Shown here piece by piece: positions 42,724-50,478 of a DNA stretch of 64,000 nucleotides. Positions within the stretch are counted from its first letter, which is position 1. Each line of letters opens with the position of its first letter. The notes beneath the pieces are model-generated. The model saw only the letters and a program-made list of their open reading frames with translations, was not told where the DNA came from and ran no database searches. Source of the DNA: Streptomyces cylindrosporus. GTDB lineage: Bacteria > Actinomycetota > Actinomycetes > Streptomycetales > Streptomycetaceae. The stretch covers positions 124,001 through 188,000 of the forward strand of contig NZ_JALDAY010000017.1 in the NCBI RefSeq assembly GCF_022698165.1, written 5' to 3'. The translations under genes and the position numbers were made by a program.

Positions 42724-43488
42724 ATGCCGGTGCGAATCGAGCGCCAAGGACCCGTGACCACGGTCGTCCTCTCCCGACCCGAGGTCCGCAACGCCGTCGA
42801 CGGGCCGACGGCCGGTGAACTCGCCGCCGCGTTCCGGGAGTTCGAGGCGGACGAGGAGGCCGCGGTGGCGGTGCTGTGGGGCGAGGGCGGCACGTTCTGC
42901 GCGGGTGCCGACCTGAAGGCGCTCGGCACGGAGCGGGGGAACCGGGTCGCGGAGGACGGGGACGGTCCGATGGGGCCGACCCGGATGCGGCTGTCCAAGC
43001 CGGTGATCGCCGCGGTCGCCGGGCATGCGGTGGCGGGCGGTCTGGAGCTCGCTCTCTGGTGCGATCTGCGGGTGGCCGAGGAGGACGCGGTCTTCGGGGT
43101 GTTCTGCCGCCGCTGGGGCGTGCCGCTGATCGACGGCGGGACGGTACGGCTGCCCCGGCTGATCGGGCGGAGCCGCGCGCTGGACATGATCCTCACGGGT
43201 CGGGCGGTGGGGGCGCCGGAGGCCCACGAGATGGGGCTGGCGAACCGGGTGGTGCCGACCGGGACGGCCCGCGCCGCGGCGGAGGCGCTGGCCGCCGGGA
43301 TCGCCCGCTTCCCGCAGGCCTGTCTGCGGGGCGACCGGGCTTCGGTGCTGGAGCAGGACGGGTTGGACGAGGCGGCGGCGATGGGCGTGGAACTCCGTTA
43401 CGGGACGGGCGTGTTGGCGCAGAGCCTGGAGGGGGCGGCGCGGTTCGCGTCGGGGGCGGGGCGGCACGGGTCGTTCACGGATCTGTGA
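42724..43488 (+). CDS. enoyl-CoA hydratase/isomerase family protein
   Basis: A 254-residue crotonase-fold protein. The oxyanion-hole segments GEGGTFCAGADLKALG and AVAGHAVAGGLELALWCDLRVA are intact. In the region of the second catalytic Glu the sequence reads RRWGVPLIDGGTVRLPRLIG, with Asp in place of the usual Glu, so the exact reaction is uncertain. GACAGGAGCC precedes the ATG at 42724. It is divergent from the SDR gene. Confidence 0.88.
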   Translation: MPVRIERQGPVTTVVLSRPEVRNAVDGPTAGELAAAFREFEADEEAAVAVLWGEGGTFCAGADLKALGTERGNRVAEDGDGPMGPTRMRLSKPVIAAVAGHAVAGGLELALWCDLRVAEEDAVFGVFCRRWGVPLIDGGTVRLPRLIGRSRALDMILTGRAVGAPEAHEMGLANRVVPTGTARAAAEALAAGIARFPQACLRGDRASVLEQDGLDEAAAMGVELRYGTGVLAQSLEGAARFASGAGRHGSFTDL

Positions 43489-43528
43489 GGTACGGTCGGA
43501 AGCGGCCCCGAGTTCTCAGGGGGAACGA

Positions 43529-43759
43529 ATGACAGGCCAGTCCGCGACACCGAGGGACATCTGCCCGAGCTGCCGGCACTCATGGTCCCACCAACAGGGC
43601 TGTGAGCTCTCCGCGTTGAGCGTGCAGGACGCCTCCCTCCTCGGTTACGACGGCGCGCGCGAGCACCTCCGGGCGCGTGCCGCCGGTGAGAATCCGCCCG
43701 GCCCGGCGCCGCCGTACAGCGGTCTGCGTACCTGGCTGCGCCGGGTTCTGCGGCACTGA
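43529..43759 (+). CDS. 76-residue hypothetical protein with CPxC motif
   Basis: A small protein with a single Cys-Pro-x-Cys-x2-(Ser/His) cluster at the N-terminus (RDICPSCRHSWSHQQGC). With the nearby His and third Cys this could bind one metal ion. The basic C-terminus (LRTWLRRVLRH) may contact nucleic acid or membrane. GGGGGAACGA precedes the ATG. The function is unknown. Confidence 0.7.
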   Translation: MTGQSATPRDICPSCRHSWSHQQGCELSALSVQDASLLGYDGAREHLRARAAGENPPGPAPPYSGLRTWLRRVLRH

Positions 43760-43781
43760 CCGGAGGTCCCGGCGGGTGGCG

Positions 43782-45056
43782 TCAGGTGGGTACCGCCTGT
43801 GGGGTCTGTTCCGGTTCGGGGCCGGCCGCCGCCCTCGCCGTGTCCCGGCGGTCGAGCCAGGACAGCACCGGTGCGGTCATCACCGTGGTCACCAGGGCGA
43901 CGAGGACGAGGACGGAGAAGAGCGACTCGCTGACGATCCCCGCGGACAGGCCGACGTTCAGGGCGATCAGCTGCATCAGCCCGCGGGCGTTCATCAGGGC
44001 CCCGACCCGGACCGCCACCGCCCGCGGTTCGCGACGCAGGCGGGCCGCGGCCCAGCAGCCGCCGAACTTGCCGACCACGGCCAGCACGACGGCCGCCGCG
44101 CCGAAGAACAGGACTCCGGGGTCGGCGAACACGTCGAAGCGGGTGTTGAGGCCGGAGTAGGTGAAGAACATCGGGACGAAGACCACTTGGGTGATGGACT
44201 GGGTGGTGCGTACGACGCGTTCGGCGGCCTCGCCGCGGGGCATGGCCATGCCCACGCAGAACGCGCCGAACACGGCGTACAGGTCGATGACGTCCGTGAA
44301 CCAGGCGGCGCAGAACAGCACCGCGACGGTGCCGAGGAGACGGGTGTCGTCGCGCAGGCCGGGCCGGTCGACGATCCAGGCGAGCAGCCGGCGGCCGATC
44401 AGGAGCAGCACGGCCACGAAGAGCAGTGAGCCGCCGACGGTGGTGAGCACCTTGCTCGGCCGGCCGGAGGCCGCGCTGAGCACGCCGGCCAGCAGGATCC
44501 AGGCGACCGCGTCGTCGGTGGCACCGGACGCGAGCGACAGGGAGCCGAACCGGGTGCCGGCCAGGCCGCGTTCGGTGATGATGCGGGCCAGCATCGGGAA
44601 CGCCGTGATGGCCAGGGCGACGCCGACGAACGCGGCGGTCACCCACACCGAGACGCCGGGGACGAAGATGTCCACCCGTCCGTGCGCCGCGAGCGCGAGG
44701 CCGACGCCGAGCGCCAGCGGGACGGTGACCCCGGCGGCCGACACGGCCACGGCGGTGCCGGCGAGTCCGCGGCTCGCGTGGGCCCGGAACTCGTGTCCGG
44801 CGTGGAACATCAGGGCGACGAGGCCGATCTGTCCGGCCACGTACAGCACCGGCTTCAGCTCGGCCGGGAAGAGGGCGGCGGACGCGGCGGGCGCGACGAG
44901 CCCGAACAGCGAGGGGCCGAGCAGCACTCCGGCGATCATCTCGCCGACGACCGGCGGCTGTCCGAACCGGCCGCAGACTGCGACGACCGCCCGGCAGGTC
45001 AGCAGGATGACGACGACGGCCGCGAAGAAGGCGGGCGCGAGTTCGACAGGTGTCAT
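43782..45056 (-). CDS. cation/proton antiporter (CPA2, KefB/NapA-like)
   Basis: A 424-residue membrane protein with about twelve helices. It carries the CPA2 features LLGPSLFG (residues 47-54), ASGATDDAVAWILLA with the paired acidic residues near the middle, and VPMFFTYSGLNTRF. There is no TrkA-N regulatory domain. It exchanges Na+ or K+ for protons. It lies 25 bp downstream of the P450 gene on the same strand, at the end of the oxidoreductase operon, so it may balance ions or pH or export a charged product. Confidence 0.9.
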   Translation of the reverse strand: MTPVELAPAFFAAVVVILLTCRAVVAVCGRFGQPPVVGEMIAGVLLGPSLFGLVAPAASAALFPAELKPVLYVAGQIGLVALMFHAGHEFRAHASRGLAGTAVAVSAAGVTVPLALGVGLALAAHGRVDIFVPGVSVWVTAAFVGVALAITAFPMLARIITERGLAGTRFGSLSLASGATDDAVAWILLAGVLSAASGRPSKVLTTVGGSLLFVAVLLLIGRRLLAWIVDRPGLRDDTRLLGTVAVLFCAAWFTDVIDLYAVFGAFCVGMAMPRGEAAERVVRTTQSITQVVFVPMFFTYSGLNTRFDVFADPGVLFFGAAAVVLAVVGKFGGCWAAARLRREPRAVAVRVGALMNARGLMQLIALNVGLSAGIVSESLFSVLVLVALVTTVMTAPVLSWLDRRDTARAAAGPEPEQTPQAVPT

Positions 45057-45081
45057 GGGTCGCTCCTTCTCAGCGGCCGTC

Positions 45082-46464
45082 TCAACGGCTGCCGACGACG
45101 GACGGGGACGGGCCGCCGGACGATTCGGCGAAGTAGCGGCGGCACAGGCCCTGGCGGCGGGCGTCCCACACCATGTAGGTGCCGAGCACCAGTTGGGTGA
45201 GGCTGCGCGGCACGTTCGCCCAGTGGTCGGCCAGGCGCATCGCCGCGAGCCGCAGCCGGGGCCTGCGCGGGTCCGTGCGCGGGACGAGCAGGCAGGGGCC
45301 GCGGTTGGGCAGCGAGCGGGTGTGCTCGACGGCGGACTCCAGGCGGAACCGCCGTAACACCTCCTCGGCCGCGACCCGCATGGTGAGCACGGCGAAACCG
45401 CGGGCCGGGCAGGGCCGGTTGGCGGTGACGCCGAACGGGATGGACGCGGTGGGGCGGGTGTCCTTCGACAACCAGCGGTCGGGGTCGAAGCGTTCGGCCT
45501 CGGTGGTGCCCGAGCGCTGGTACTCGGGGTAGTTGAACAGGAGCACGGAGCCCGAGGGGATGGCGGGCCGGCCCGCGCGCGGGATCTCCGCCGTGGTGAT
45601 GCGGTGGGCCACGCCGAAGAGGGGGAAGTGCTGGAGGGTCTCGTCGACGACGTGGTCGAGGTAGTCGCCGTCCGTGGAGGTCAGCCGCTCCTGTACGTCC
45701 TGGTGTGTGGCGAGGGCGAGCAGCAGATGGGCCATGGCCTCCGACATCTGCACGACGGCCGTGTTGAAGAAGGTGCCCTGGAGGTAGTACGCCCGCTCCG
45801 GCTCGGTCAGCAGGGCGGGCAGGGGTACCGGCGGCGGGTCGTGGGCGAGGCGCTCGCGGAGGTACGCGGTGAGGCGGGTCCGGCGGTCCATGTGGCGCAG
45901 GCGGGTGCACTTGAGGGCGGAGACCACGTCGTCGGCGTTGCCGACGATCAGGTCGCGCACGGGGCGCGGACACGGCTCGCGGAAGACGACCTCGTGGTAG
46001 ACCTCGGCCCACACCGGCATCATCAGGTCGCGCAGCCGCACGCGGTGGACGCGCTCGTCGCCGCCCAGTTCGTCCAGGACGCGCCCGGTGCAGCGGCCGA
46101 CCAGCTCGGTCCACTCGGCGCGGGACGGGCCGGCGAGGATGTGCCGGGTGGTGCGGGCCACGTCGTCGTAGCGGGGGCCGGGCTCCAGATGCTCCTGGTG
46201 GACCTCGGGGCCGGGCGAGAGCCAGTACCAGAACAGGTCGGAAAGGGCGGCGCCCCGGCTGCGACCGTTCGCGGCCGGGTGGCCGTACACCTGCCTGAAC
46301 TCCTCGGCGGGGACTTCCCGGCCGGGCGCGCTGATGCCCTCCTCGCCGTTGACGCGGGCGAAGATGCGCACGCGCAGCGCGACCACGGACTTCGGCAGCC
46401 AGTACGGCAGGCTCGCCACCAGCGCGACGGCGGCCGCGGCCAGCAGCCATCCGGGCGCGCTCAT
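45082..46464 (-). CDS. atypical membrane-anchored cytochrome P450
   Basis: A 460-residue P450 with an N-terminal hydrophobic anchor (LLAAAAVALVASLPYWLP), rare for Streptomyces P450s. The heme loop FGVTANRPCPARG carries the ligand Cys352. The K-helix Glu-x2-Arg motif reads Glu275-Thr-Leu-Gln278, so the Arg is missing. The I-helix lacks the usual acid-alcohol pair (FFNTAVVQMSEAM). Codon 370 is TTA (45355-45357), so translation should depend on bldA tRNA. The ATG overlaps the stop of the alpha-hydroxyacid oxidase gene (ATGA), giving tight coupling. The substrate is unknown; oxygen activation may be non-standard. Confidence 0.85.
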   Translation of the reverse strand: MSAPGWLLAAAAVALVASLPYWLPKSVVALRVRIFARVNGEEGISAPGREVPAEEFRQVYGHPAANGRSRGAALSDLFWYWLSPGPEVHQEHLEPGPRYDDVARTTRHILAGPSRAEWTELVGRCTGRVLDELGGDERVHRVRLRDLMMPVWAEVYHEVVFREPCPRPVRDLIVGNADDVVSALKCTRLRHMDRRTRLTAYLRERLAHDPPPVPLPALLTEPERAYYLQGTFFNTAVVQMSEAMAHLLLALATHQDVQERLTSTDGDYLDHVVDETLQHFPLFGVAHRITTAEIPRAGRPAIPSGSVLLFNYPEYQRSGTTEAERFDPDRWLSKDTRPTASIPFGVTANRPCPARGFAVLTMRVAAEEVLRRFRLESAVEHTRSLPNRGPCLLVPRTDPRRPRLRLAAMRLADHWANVPRSLTQLVLGTYMVWDARRQGLCRRYFAESSGGPSPSVVGSR

Positions 46465-47567
46465 GAGACCGCTCCGCCGAACAGCGGCCCGGACCAGGCC
46501 GGACGGACCAGATCCGGGGTGAGTTCGTCGAGCCCGGCCGCCCCGCACAGGGCGAGCGCGTCCTCGATCTCCTCGCGCAGCAGCTCCAGCAGCCGCCGTA
46601 CGCCCTTCTCGCCGTCGGCGGCCAGCGCCCACATCACCGGGCGGCCGATGCCGACCGCCCGCGCGCCGAGCGCGAGCGCCTTGACCGCGTCGGTGCCGCG
46701 GCGCACGCCGCCGTCCAGCAGCACCGGGATCCGGCCGGCCACCGCCGCGACGATCGCGGGCAGCGCCTCCAACGTGGCGGGAACGGTGTCGAGTTGACGG
46801 CCTCCGTGGTTCGACAGCAGCAGCCCGGACACGCCGTGCCGGACCGCGAGCCGGGCGTCCTCGGGGTGCAGGACGCCCTTGAGGAGGATCGGCAGTTCGG
46901 TGACGGAGCGCAGCCAGGTGATGTGCTCCCAGGAGAACTCCGGGGACATGGCGATCTGGCGGACGTGTCCGAACTCGCCGTCGCGCAGGTCGACGAGGTT
47001 CTCGCAGCGCAGGCCGGCGGGGAGGTCGTGGAAGCCGTTGCGCCGGTTGCGTTCGCTCGCGCCGAGGACCGGGGAGTCGACGGTGACGACCAGGGCGGTG
47101 CAGCCGGCGTCGGTGGCGCGGCGGACGAGAGCCTCGGTGATCTCCGGGTCGGGCTGGAGGTAGAGCTGGAACCACAGCGGTACGGTCTCGCCGGGCCCGG
47201 CGGCGGCGCGGGCCGCGTCGGCGATCTCACCGACGGCCACGGTCGACGCCATGCTCGCGATCATGACGGCTCCGGCGGCGGCCGCGGCCCGGGCGGTGGC
47301 CAACTCCCCTTCCGGGTCGACGAGTTTGTGGAAGGCGGTCGGCGAGAGCAGCACCGGCAGCCGGGCGTGGCCGCCGAGGAGGGTGACGTCCAGGCCGGGC
47401 ACGGCACGGCCGCGCAGGACGCGGGGCAGCAGCCGCAGCCGGGCGAAGGCCTCCTCGTTGGCCCGTACGGTGATCTCGTCGCGGGCGCCGCCGGCGATGA
47501 AGTCGGCGTGCACGGGGTCGAGCTTCTCCCGTGCCGCCGCCTCGAAGTCCTTCACGCAGAACATCAC
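46461..47567 (-). CDS. FMN-dependent alpha-hydroxyacid oxidase/dehydrogenase
   Basis: A 368-residue enzyme of the glycolate/lactate oxidase family, which oxidises an alpha-hydroxy acid to the keto acid. Conserved residues are Lys230 (ILLKGVLHP), His254 and Arg257 (SNHGGRQLD), Tyr136 (WFQLYLQPD) and the FMN phosphate segment LLDGGVRRGTDAVKALALGA. The residue matching Tyr24 of plant glycolate oxidase appears to be Phe23 (HADFIAGGA), which may change substrate preference. GTG (47565-47567) and ATG (47562-47564) starts are adjacent. It is preceded by the flavoprotein gene with a 7-bp gap and overlaps the P450 gene. Confidence 0.9.
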   Translation of the reverse strand: MMFCVKDFEAAAREKLDPVHADFIAGGARDEITVRANEEAFARLRLLPRVLRGRAVPGLDVTLLGGHARLPVLLSPTAFHKLVDPEGELATARAAAAAGAVMIASMASTVAVGEIADAARAAAGPGETVPLWFQLYLQPDPEITEALVRRATDAGCTALVVTVDSPVLGASERNRRNGFHDLPAGLRCENLVDLRDGEFGHVRQIAMSPEFSWEHITWLRSVTELPILLKGVLHPEDARLAVRHGVSGLLLSNHGGRQLDTVPATLEALPAIVAAVAGRIPVLLDGGVRRGTDAVKALALGARAVGIGRPVMWALAADGEKGVRRLLELLREEIEDALALCGAAGLDELTPDLVRPAWSGPLFGGAVS

Positions 47568-47574
47568 GGCCGCC

Positions 47575-49164
47575 TCACCGCCCCGTGCCGGCGGGTTCCG
47601 ATGCCGGCTCCCGGTTCAGCTCGCGGGCGAGGAAGGCGGCGAGCGGGGCGTGGTGGACGTCCGGGTGGTCCCACTCGTTCTCCAGGTTCTCGGCCAGGTG
47701 GTGGGTGGCGAGAAGCCCGCCGTCGCGGAAGTGGCGTATCACCGGGTGGAGATACGACGCGTCGAAGGCGTCGTCGACGGAGTTCTGCGCGGTGCGGCGC
47801 ACGGTGATGTCGAAGGGGTCGACCTTGTCGTGGTCCGGGCCGTACTCCAGGGTGACGGTGAAGTAGTCGCGCTCGCGGGTGAGTTCGGACCCATGGGTGT
47901 AGTCGACGGGGACTTCCTCGTGGTAGCGGGCCGTCCCGTCGGGCTGCGTGACGATCAGGTCGCCGAGCACGCCGAACTGCTGCCACAGCGCCGAGCTCCG
48001 GTTGACGCGCTCCACCACGGCGTCCGCGAGCCGGGCCGGTTCGGCCGTGAGCGGGCGGTGGGGCCAGGGGCGGTCGTGGTGGCGTTCGTCGAGGATGCGG
48101 CTCAACGCCCGTACGGCGTAACGGAATCCGTGGATGAAGCCGCCGGTGGACTTCTTGAAGTCGCGTTGCTGCATCAGGGTGCCGGCGAAGTAGAGGCCGG
48201 GCACGTTGACGGACTCGTAGGCCGGGGTGAGCGCGGCGAAGCGGTCGTTGATGACGAGGTCGGGCCGGCAGTCCTCGTCGAAGGGCGAGGCGTCGAAGCG
48301 GAAGCCCGTGCACACGATCACCCGGTCGTAGACCAGCTCCTTCACCACCTCGTCGGCCCGGGAGAAGCCGAAGCGCACGCGATAGCGGGCGCCGTCCTTC
48401 TCGATGGACTGGACATGGCCGTCCAGCAGGGCGTTCTGGGACTTGAGCTGGTAGGTGTCGAGGAAGTTGTTGTTGACCGCGCGCAGATGGCCGACGAAGT
48501 GCGTGTTCCAGGCCAGTTTGATGCCGTGCGGTCCGGCCACGTGGATGACGGCGGCCGTCTCGACGAGGTTGTCGGCGGTCTCCAGTGCGGAGTTGCCCTT
48601 GCCGAGGATCAGGACCCGCAGGTCGGTGAACTCCTCGGGGTCGACGGAGACTTCGGGGTACTGCTCCGCCGTCTCGATGCCGGGGACATCGGGGATGTAG
48701 GGCCGGGTCACGCCGGTGGCCATGACCAGTCTGTGGGCGCGGTGCACGGTGCCGCGCTGGTCGGTGACGACGAACCCGTGCTCGTCGCGCGCGATGCGGA
48801 CGGCCCGGGTGTCGTGGGCGATGTCCAGTTTGAACGCCTCGGCGAAGTCGGCGAGATAGCGCACGAGGTCGTCGGCGGCCGGGAAGTAGCGCTTGGTGTA
48901 GCGGGTGAAGAGCAGGTCGGGGTCGTCGGACAGCAGCGAGTTCCAGTCCATGCGGAGGTTGAGCTCGGGGTCCGAAGTGCCGTTGTGGACCTTGTTGATG
49001 GAGATGAGCTTGCGGTGGCGCGGGAACGTACGGAAGAAGGTGCCCGGCGTGCCGCCGCTCTCCAGGATGCGGTAGTCGTGTCCGGCCGCCTGGAGGAGCT
49101 GTCCGAGCTGGAGTCCGGCGGGACCGGCGCCTATGACGAGGTAGTCGAGCGATTCCTGGTGCAC
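47575..49164 (-). CDS. FAD/NAD(P)-dependent flavoprotein resembling FOXRED2 (ERFAD)
   Basis: A 529-residue flavoprotein. It has the FAD motif VIGAGPAGLQLG (10-21), the NAD(P) motif ILGKGNSALETADNL (about residue 190-204) and an ATG-type motif (VMATGVTRPYIPDVPG). The stretch FPRHRKLISINKVHNG and MDWNSLLSDDPDLLF closely resembles eukaryotic FOXRED2/ERFAD rather than typical bacterial monooxygenases. There is no signal peptide. The start is GTG (49162-49164), 8 nt after GGAAGG. It is first in an operon with an alpha-hydroxyacid oxidase and a P450. N- or S-oxygenation, or reduction of a small molecule, is possible; the reaction is unknown. Confidence 0.85.
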   Translation of the reverse strand: MHQESLDYLVIGAGPAGLQLGQLLQAAGHDYRILESGGTPGTFFRTFPRHRKLISINKVHNGTSDPELNLRMDWNSLLSDDPDLLFTRYTKRYFPAADDLVRYLADFAEAFKLDIAHDTRAVRIARDEHGFVVTDQRGTVHRAHRLVMATGVTRPYIPDVPGIETAEQYPEVSVDPEEFTDLRVLILGKGNSALETADNLVETAAVIHVAGPHGIKLAWNTHFVGHLRAVNNNFLDTYQLKSQNALLDGHVQSIEKDGARYRVRFGFSRADEVVKELVYDRVIVCTGFRFDASPFDEDCRPDLVINDRFAALTPAYESVNVPGLYFAGTLMQQRDFKKSTGGFIHGFRYAVRALSRILDERHHDRPWPHRPLTAEPARLADAVVERVNRSSALWQQFGVLGDLIVTQPDGTARYHEEVPVDYTHGSELTRERDYFTVTLEYGPDHDKVDPFDITVRRTAQNSVDDAFDASYLHPVIRHFRDGGLLATHHLAENLENEWDHPDVHHAPLAAFLARELNREPASEPAGTGR

Positions 49165-49382
49165 AGTGTCTGCCTTCCGTTGGAGGTGGGGGGTCCGGAA
49201 GCCGTTGTGCGGTGAGCCAGGGCAGCAGCCAAGTCCGCCGGGAGCCGAAGGGGAAGCCAACTGCCGTTCCTCGACAGGAAGTTGACAGCTTCGCTTGACC
49301 GGCCCCAGACCTGCCGGGTACGCACCTGTGTGCGGATGCGGCAGGATGAGCGGCTGCACATCCTGAGTTTTGGAGGTAACCG

Positions 49383-50477
49383 GTGAACCGAGCGCTCACC
49401 GCGGACGACCTGGTCATAGCCGGAATCGCGCTGGCCGCCGGCCTGCTCGCGGCCTTCCTGCTGCGGATTCTGATGCGCTGGCTGGGCAAGCACGCCGACC
49501 GTACCCGCTGGAGCGGTGACGACGTGATCGTGGACGCGTTGCGTACGGTGGTGCCGTGGGCGGCGTTCCTGGGCGGCGCGGCCTCCGCGGGCGCGGCGCT
49601 GCCGCTGACCAGGACGGTCCAGAACCACGTCAACCAGGCGCTGACCGTGGTGCTCATCTTCGTCGTCACGGTGACGGCGGCCCGGGTGATCGCCGGCCTG
49701 GTGCGGGCCGTCACCACCTCGCGCTCCGGGGTCGCCGGCTCGGCCACGATTTTCGTGAACATCACGCGGGTGCTGGTCCTGGCGATCGGCTTCCTGGTGG
49801 TGCTGCAGACGCTGGGCATCTCGATAGCCCCGATGCTCACCGCCCTGGGCGTCGGCGGCCTGGCCGTCGCGCTGGCCCTGCAGGACACCCTCGCGAACCT
49901 CTTCGCGGGCATCCACATCCTCGCGTCGAAGACCGTGCAGCCCGGCGACTACATCCGCCTCAGCAGCGGCGAGGAGGGTTACGTCGAGGACATCAACTGG
50001 CGCCAGACGACGGTCCGGGCGCTCTCCAACAACCTGGTCGTCATCCCCAACGGGCAGCTCGCCAAGACGAACATGACCAACTTCATGCGTCCCGAGCAGC
50101 AGTTGACGATCCTGGTGCAGGTCGGGGTCGCCTACGACAGCGACCTGGAGCAGGTCGAGCGGGTGACCATGGAGGTCATCGCGGAGGTGATGACGGAGGT
50201 CACCGGCGCTGTCCCGGACCACGAGCCGGCGATCCGCTTCCACACCTTCGGCGACTCCCGCATCGGCTTCACGGTCATCCTGGGCGTCGGCGAGTTCAGC
50301 GACCAGTTCCGCATCAAGCACGAGTTCATCAAGGCCCTGCACAAGCGCTACCGCGAGGAGGGCATCCGGATCCCGGCACCGGCGCGGACGGTGGCGCTGC
50401 AGCAGGGCTCGATCGCGATCCCGCAGCAGCGCACCGCGCACGAGGTGGGAGACGCGAGCGCCCCCCACCTCGACTGA
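49383..50477 (+). CDS. MscS-family mechanosensitive channel
   Basis: A 364-residue channel protein with four to five N-terminal hydrophobic helices. The pore-lining TM3 is followed by ALGVGGLAVALALQDTLANLFAGIHILASK (the Ala/Gly-rich helix and following segment). The beta domain shows VQPGDYIRLSSGEEGYVEDINWRQTTVR and NLVVIPNGQLAKTNMTNF. It opens under membrane tension to release solutes during osmotic downshock. The GTG at 49383 follows TGGAGG. It is divergent from the FOXRED2-like gene and convergent with the M1 peptidase (1 bp apart). Confidence 0.94.
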   Translation: MNRALTADDLVIAGIALAAGLLAAFLLRILMRWLGKHADRTRWSGDDVIVDALRTVVPWAAFLGGAASAGAALPLTRTVQNHVNQALTVVLIFVVTVTAARVIAGLVRAVTTSRSGVAGSATIFVNITRVLVLAIGFLVVLQTLGISIAPMLTALGVGGLAVALALQDTLANLFAGIHILASKTVQPGDYIRLSSGEEGYVEDINWRQTTVRALSNNLVVIPNGQLAKTNMTNFMRPEQQLTILVQVGVAYDSDLEQVERVTMEVIAEVMTEVTGAVPDHEPAIRFHTFGDSRIGFTVILGVGEFSDQFRIKHEFIKALHKRYREEGIRIPAPARTVALQQGSIAIPQQRTAHEVGDASAPHLD

Positions 50478-50478
50478 G

